The notes under the pieces were generated by a model that saw only the letters and a list, made by a program, of their open reading frames with translations, did not search any database and had not been told where the DNA came from. The translations under genes and the position numbers were made by a program. From Qipengyuania gaetbuli (lineage in GTDB: Bacteria > Pseudomonadota > Alphaproteobacteria > Sphingomonadales > Sphingomonadaceae), in contig NZ_JAIVLR010000002.1 of assembly GCF_020524765.1 (NCBI RefSeq), positions 141,001 to 205,000 of the forward strand: DNA of 64,000 nucleotides, given 5' to 3'. This document shows positions 60,991-64,000 of this stretch, piece after piece (the stretch's first letter is position 1; the number at the start of each line of letters is the position of its first letter).

Positions 60991-62811
60991 CTATTCCGCC
61001 GCCTCGCTCTCGGCTTCGCTTTCGGCCTGCTGGCGTGCCCACATCTCGGAATAGAGGCCGCCTTGGCGTAGCAACTGCGCGTGCGTCCCGCTCTCTGCAA
61101 GGCGCCCCTGGTCGAGCACCAGGATGCGGTCGGCATCGGCGATGGTCGAGAGGCGGTGCGCGATGGCGAGCGTGGTCCGATCCTCGCTCACCCGGTGCAG
61201 CGTGCGCAGGATGTCCTGTTCGGTCCGGCTGTCGAGCGCACTTGTCGCTTCGTCCAGCAGCAGGATCGGCGGGTTCTTCACCAGCGTGCGCGCGATGGCG
61301 ACGCGCTGCTTCTCGCCGCCCGACAGCTTGAGGCCGCGTTCGCCCACCTCGGTATCGAAACCCTGCGGCAGGCGTTCGATGAAAGGCAGGATGGCCGAAG
61401 CCTGCGCCGCGGCGATGACTTCTTCCTCGGTCGCGCCCTCGCGCCCGTAGGCGATGTTGTAGCCGATCGTCTCGTTGAACAGCACGCTGTCCTGCGGGAC
61501 GATACCGATCTGGGCGCGCAGGCTCTTCTGGGTGACCTGGGCAATATCCTGCCCGTCGATCAGGATCCGCCCCGACTGCGGGTCGTAGAAGCGGAACAGC
61601 AGGCGCGCGATGGTGCTTTTGCCCGCGCCCGAGGGACCGACGATGGCGACATGGCTGCCCGCCGGCACTTCGAAGCTGAGGCCCTTGAGGATCGTACGAT
61701 CCGGCTCATAGCCGAAGACGACATTCTCGAAGGCGATAGTCGGGCGCTTCACCACGAGGGCAGGGGCGCCGGGTGCATCGCGCACCTCCACGTCGGTATC
61801 GATCAGGTCGAACATGGCGGCCATGTCGATGATGCCTTGCCTGACCGTACGATAGACCATGCCCAGCATGTCGAGCGGGCGGAAGAGCTGGATGAGATAG
61901 GTGTTCACCAGCACGAGGTCGCCCGTGGTCAGCTGGCCCTTGCTCCAGCCCCAGACCGTAAAGGCCATGGCGCCGCCCATCAGCAGGTTCATGATCATGG
62001 CCTGGCTGATGTTGAGGAGGCCCAGCGAGTTTTCGGACCTGATGGCAGCCTCGGCCCAGGCATGGGTCGCCTCGCCATAGCGGGCGCGCTCGCGCTCTTC
62101 GGCGGAGAAGTATTTGACCGTCTCGTAATTGAGCAGGCTGTCGACCGAGCGCGACAGCGCCGTCCCGTCGAGCTCGTTCATCCGGCGCCGCAACTCGTTG
62201 CGCCACTCGGTGATCTTGCGGGTGACGATGATATAGGCGGCCACGGTCACGCCGGTCGCGGCCACCAGTTCCCAGCCGAAATTGATGTAGAAGATCACAC
62301 CGACCGCCAGCAGCTCGATTGCCGTCGGCGCGATGTTGAACAGCAGGAAGTAGAGCATGACATCAATGCTCTTGGTGCCGCGCTCGATGGTCTTGGTGAT
62401 CTCGCCGGTCCGGCGCGAGAGGTGAAAGCGGAGCGACAGCTGGTGCAGCCGCGCAAAGACGTCCTCGGCCAGCTGGCGCGTCGCGTCCTGTCCGACGCGC
62501 TCGAAAGTGATGTTGCGCAGATTGTCGAATGCCACCCCGGCAAAGCGCCCGGCGGCATAGGCAATGACGAAGGCGAGAGCGACCATCGCCGCCTCGTTGG
62601 CCGGCGTGGTCATGGAATCGACTGCACGCTTGTAGGCAAAGGGCAGGGCGAGCGTCGTCGCCTTGGCCGCCAGCACGAATACCATCGCGCCGATGATGCG
62701 CCGCTTCAGGCGCGGATTATCCTTTGGCCAGAGATAGGGCAGGAAACGCCGCAGCGTCGCCCAGCTTTCGGCGTCGGCGGTCTCGTCCTGCGGTTTCGTC
62801 TCGGGCGGCAT
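60991..62811 (-). CDS. ABC exporter, Atm1/ABCB7-like (half transporter)
   Basis: A 606-residue fused permease-ATPase half transporter. The permease part has about six helices (LKRRIIGAMVFVLAAKATTL) and ATM1-type sequence (RGTKSIDVMLYFLLFNIAPTAIEL). The ATPase has Walker A GPSGAGKS, the signature LSGGEKQR, Walker B ILLLDEATSALD and the H-loop IAHRLST. Bacterial Atm1 proteins export glutathione-metal or Fe-S related thiols and protect against heavy metals. A SulP gene follows and an aspartyl protease gene lies upstream, 38 bases away. Confidence 0.9.
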   Translation of the reverse strand: MPPETKPQDETADAESWATLRRFLPYLWPKDNPRLKRRIIGAMVFVLAAKATTLALPFAYKRAVDSMTTPANEAAMVALAFVIAYAAGRFAGVAFDNLRNITFERVGQDATRQLAEDVFARLHQLSLRFHLSRRTGEITKTIERGTKSIDVMLYFLLFNIAPTAIELLAVGVIFYINFGWELVAATGVTVAAYIIVTRKITEWRNELRRRMNELDGTALSRSVDSLLNYETVKYFSAEERERARYGEATHAWAEAAIRSENSLGLLNISQAMIMNLLMGGAMAFTVWGWSKGQLTTGDLVLVNTYLIQLFRPLDMLGMVYRTVRQGIIDMAAMFDLIDTDVEVRDAPGAPALVVKRPTIAFENVVFGYEPDRTILKGLSFEVPAGSHVAIVGPSGAGKSTIARLLFRFYDPQSGRILIDGQDIAQVTQKSLRAQIGIVPQDSVLFNETIGYNIAYGREGATEEEVIAAAQASAILPFIERLPQGFDTEVGERGLKLSGGEKQRVAIARTLVKNPPILLLDEATSALDSRTEQDILRTLHRVSEDRTTLAIAHRLSTIADADRILVLDQGRLAESGTHAQLLRQGGLYSEMWARQQAESEAESEAAE

Positions 62812-62849
62812 GGCGCGCTATGTGGGGCGCGCAGCGCTCGCGGGCAAGT

Positions 62850-63836
62850 TCAGGTCCCCATCCGGGTGGCGTTGAACCTGCGGTTGAGGATCGAATTGGG
62901 CGTCGCATCGCGCGGCAGGTCGAACAGGACGCGCCGGGTCGAGAAGTCGATCGCCACGCGTTCGAACAGGGCAAGGTTGTGCATCCCGAGGATCAGTGCC
63001 GGCTTGTCGGTATAGCCCAGCGCCTTAAACGCCGGGCTGTCGGCAAAGCCGATGGTCGCATTGGTGATGGTTGCCCCGCCGATGATGATCTCCTTGGCGA
63101 AAGCGAGATTACTGCGCAGCATCTCGCCGTGGACGTCCGACGTCACCAGCTCGTTGCGGTCGCCCGCGCGCGAGCGTTTCATCATCTTGCGCAGCAGCGC
63201 CGGGTTGCCGAAGGAATACTGTGCGCCGGTGTCGAGGATGACTGCAGTGCGGATCCCGTCGATTTCCGCATCGGTGATGATCATCCGCCCGAGCTTGTTA
63301 CGCGCGCGCACGACGATGTCGTATCCGCGATTGCCGCCCAGAGCATCGGCATCGGCGACTGCGATGCGGTCTTCCTTGAAGTCCATTGCGACGCGCAGGT
63401 CCTGCAGGCTGTCGAGGCCGAGGATCCCGTCCGCCCCTATATGGTGGCTGTCGAGCAGGGGGGTGACGAGCCCGCTGAAGACGCGGTCGGCGAATTCGAG
63501 TTCGTCGATCTCCACCGTCTGGACCATGCGGGCCGATCCCATGGCGACCAGCATGGCCTCGCCGTTGGGCTCGATCTCCAATGCTTCCGTTACGCGGCGC
63601 GTGATCACGGTGGCTTGGGCGCCAGTGTCGATGAAGAAGCGGAAGGGCCCCTTGCCGTCGATCATGACGGGGACGGTGAGGCGTTCGTAGCGGTCGCGGT
63701 CGAGCTGGAGCTCGTCGACCGGCATATCGGTGTCGGCGGTTGACGGGGCTTGTGTGCCTGTGACCTGCGGCTCCGGCGCGAGCGGGGCGGTCGCTGCCAG
63801 CAACAGCGCTGCGGGAAGGACGAGGTTTGCGGCCAT
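62850..63836 (-). CDS. Retropepsin-like aspartyl protease, two DTG sites
   Basis: A 328-residue exported protein with a signal peptide (residues 1-19, LVLPAALLLAATAPLA). It has two retropepsin-like domains in one chain, each with an active-site Asp: FIDTGAQAT near residue 68 and ILDTGAQYSF in the second half, plus ILGLDSL and LILGMHNL flap regions. Two sites in one chain can form an intramolecular aspartyl protease. ATG 63836 (GGAGACAGGCC upstream) is preferred over the open frame to 63971, which runs into a dense GANTC region and is not coding-like. Confidence 0.83.
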   Translation of the reverse strand: MAANLVLPAALLLAATAPLAPEPQVTGTQAPSTADTDMPVDELQLDRDRYERLTVPVMIDGKGPFRFFIDTGAQATVITRRVTEALEIEPNGEAMLVAMGSARMVQTVEIDELEFADRVFSGLVTPLLDSHHIGADGILGLDSLQDLRVAMDFKEDRIAVADADALGGNRGYDIVVRARNKLGRMIITDAEIDGIRTAVILDTGAQYSFGNPALLRKMMKRSRAGDRNELVTSDVHGEMLRSNLAFAKEIIIGGATITNATIGFADSPAFKALGYTDKPALILGMHNLALFERVAIDFSTRRVLFDLPRDATPNSILNRRFNATRMGT

Positions 63837-63898
63837 GGCCTGTCTCCAATCTTGGACAAAGGTAACACGCGCGCACGTGAGAGCCAAAGTCGCTGGTG

Positions 63899-63997
63899 GA
63901 TTCGTGTCGGCCGCGAATCCCGATGGCCGATTCACCGGATTCGGGCCCGATTCCGCTGAATCGCGATTCAACCCGGGCCGATTCAGGGATCTGAATC
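63899..63997. promoter_or_regulatory. Cluster of nine GANTC sites in 99 bp, right edge of window
   Basis: GANTC begins at 63899, 63915, 63929, 63938, 63949, 63958, 63965, 63980 and 63993. The last two form the hairpin CCGATTCAG-GGAT-CTGAATCGG (63978-63999). About 0.4 sites are expected by chance in this length. The cluster lies upstream of the aspartyl protease gene and continues beyond the window. Confidence 0.6.
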
Positions 63998-64000
63998 GGG

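Overview
The window comes from a GC-rich alphaproteobacterial chromosome. The best fit is the Sphingomonadales, probably the Erythrobacteraceae. That placement is an inference from the backbone gene set (a DUF1134/EipA-type protein, COQ9-family protein, CBP3-type cytochrome bc1 chaperone next to a YceD protein, hslVU followed by an ACT-domain gene, many NodT/RTX-type surface genes) and from dense GANTC sites, the CcrM methylation motif of this class.

Layout. (1) 1-9075, left backbone: the end of an unidentified gene, an FnrL-type Crp/Fnr regulator, a 2103-residue RTX/cadherin-like/delta-60 repeat surface protein and a LuxR-type regulator. (2) 9076-40042, an integrated mobilizable element of about 30.95 kb inserted in the 3' end of tRNA-Ser(GCT). 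It is bounded by an 18-bp direct repeat and carries a tyrosine integrase next to the tRNA, an AlpA-like protein, a MOBP-type relaxase with MobC, a ParA-like ATPase and several unknown proteins. I see no type IV secretion genes or coupling protein, so it looks mobilizable rather than self-conjugative. (3) 40026-64000, right backbone: tRNA-Ser, eipA, aminotransferase, GNAT, OmpA, M20 hydrolase, ribE/ribD, SCO, ankyrin protein, COQ9, feoAB, ssb, yceD/CBP3, bamE, hslVU, transporters, an Atm1-like ABC exporter and an aspartyl protease.

The element's cargo falls into modules. Next to the left att site is a five-gene leftward cluster of unknown role that ends in a DnaQ-like exonuclease. It is followed by a metal-resistance block (CadR-like MerR regulator, short CDF transporter, DUF3703 protein, His-rich periplasmic protein, CzcCBA efflux system, P1B-4-like ATPase), an aromatic/oxidative block (LysR, DoxX, extradiol dioxygenase), a hydrolase-thioesterase pair, a tripartite drug-efflux operon (HlyD-MFS-NodT) with a divergent MarR gene coupled to an AarF/UbiB-like kinase gene, and then the mobilization and integration block.

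The most interesting non-coding structures are these: six copies of the octamer TGCCCCCA, three just inside each end of the element, which look like arm-type integrase sites; a candidate oriT hairpin upstream of mobC built on the same octamer; a 20-bp element duplicated in front of two element genes at almost identical spacing; and two GANTC clusters, one of nine sites in 99 bp at the right edge of the window and one of five sites upstream of eipA.
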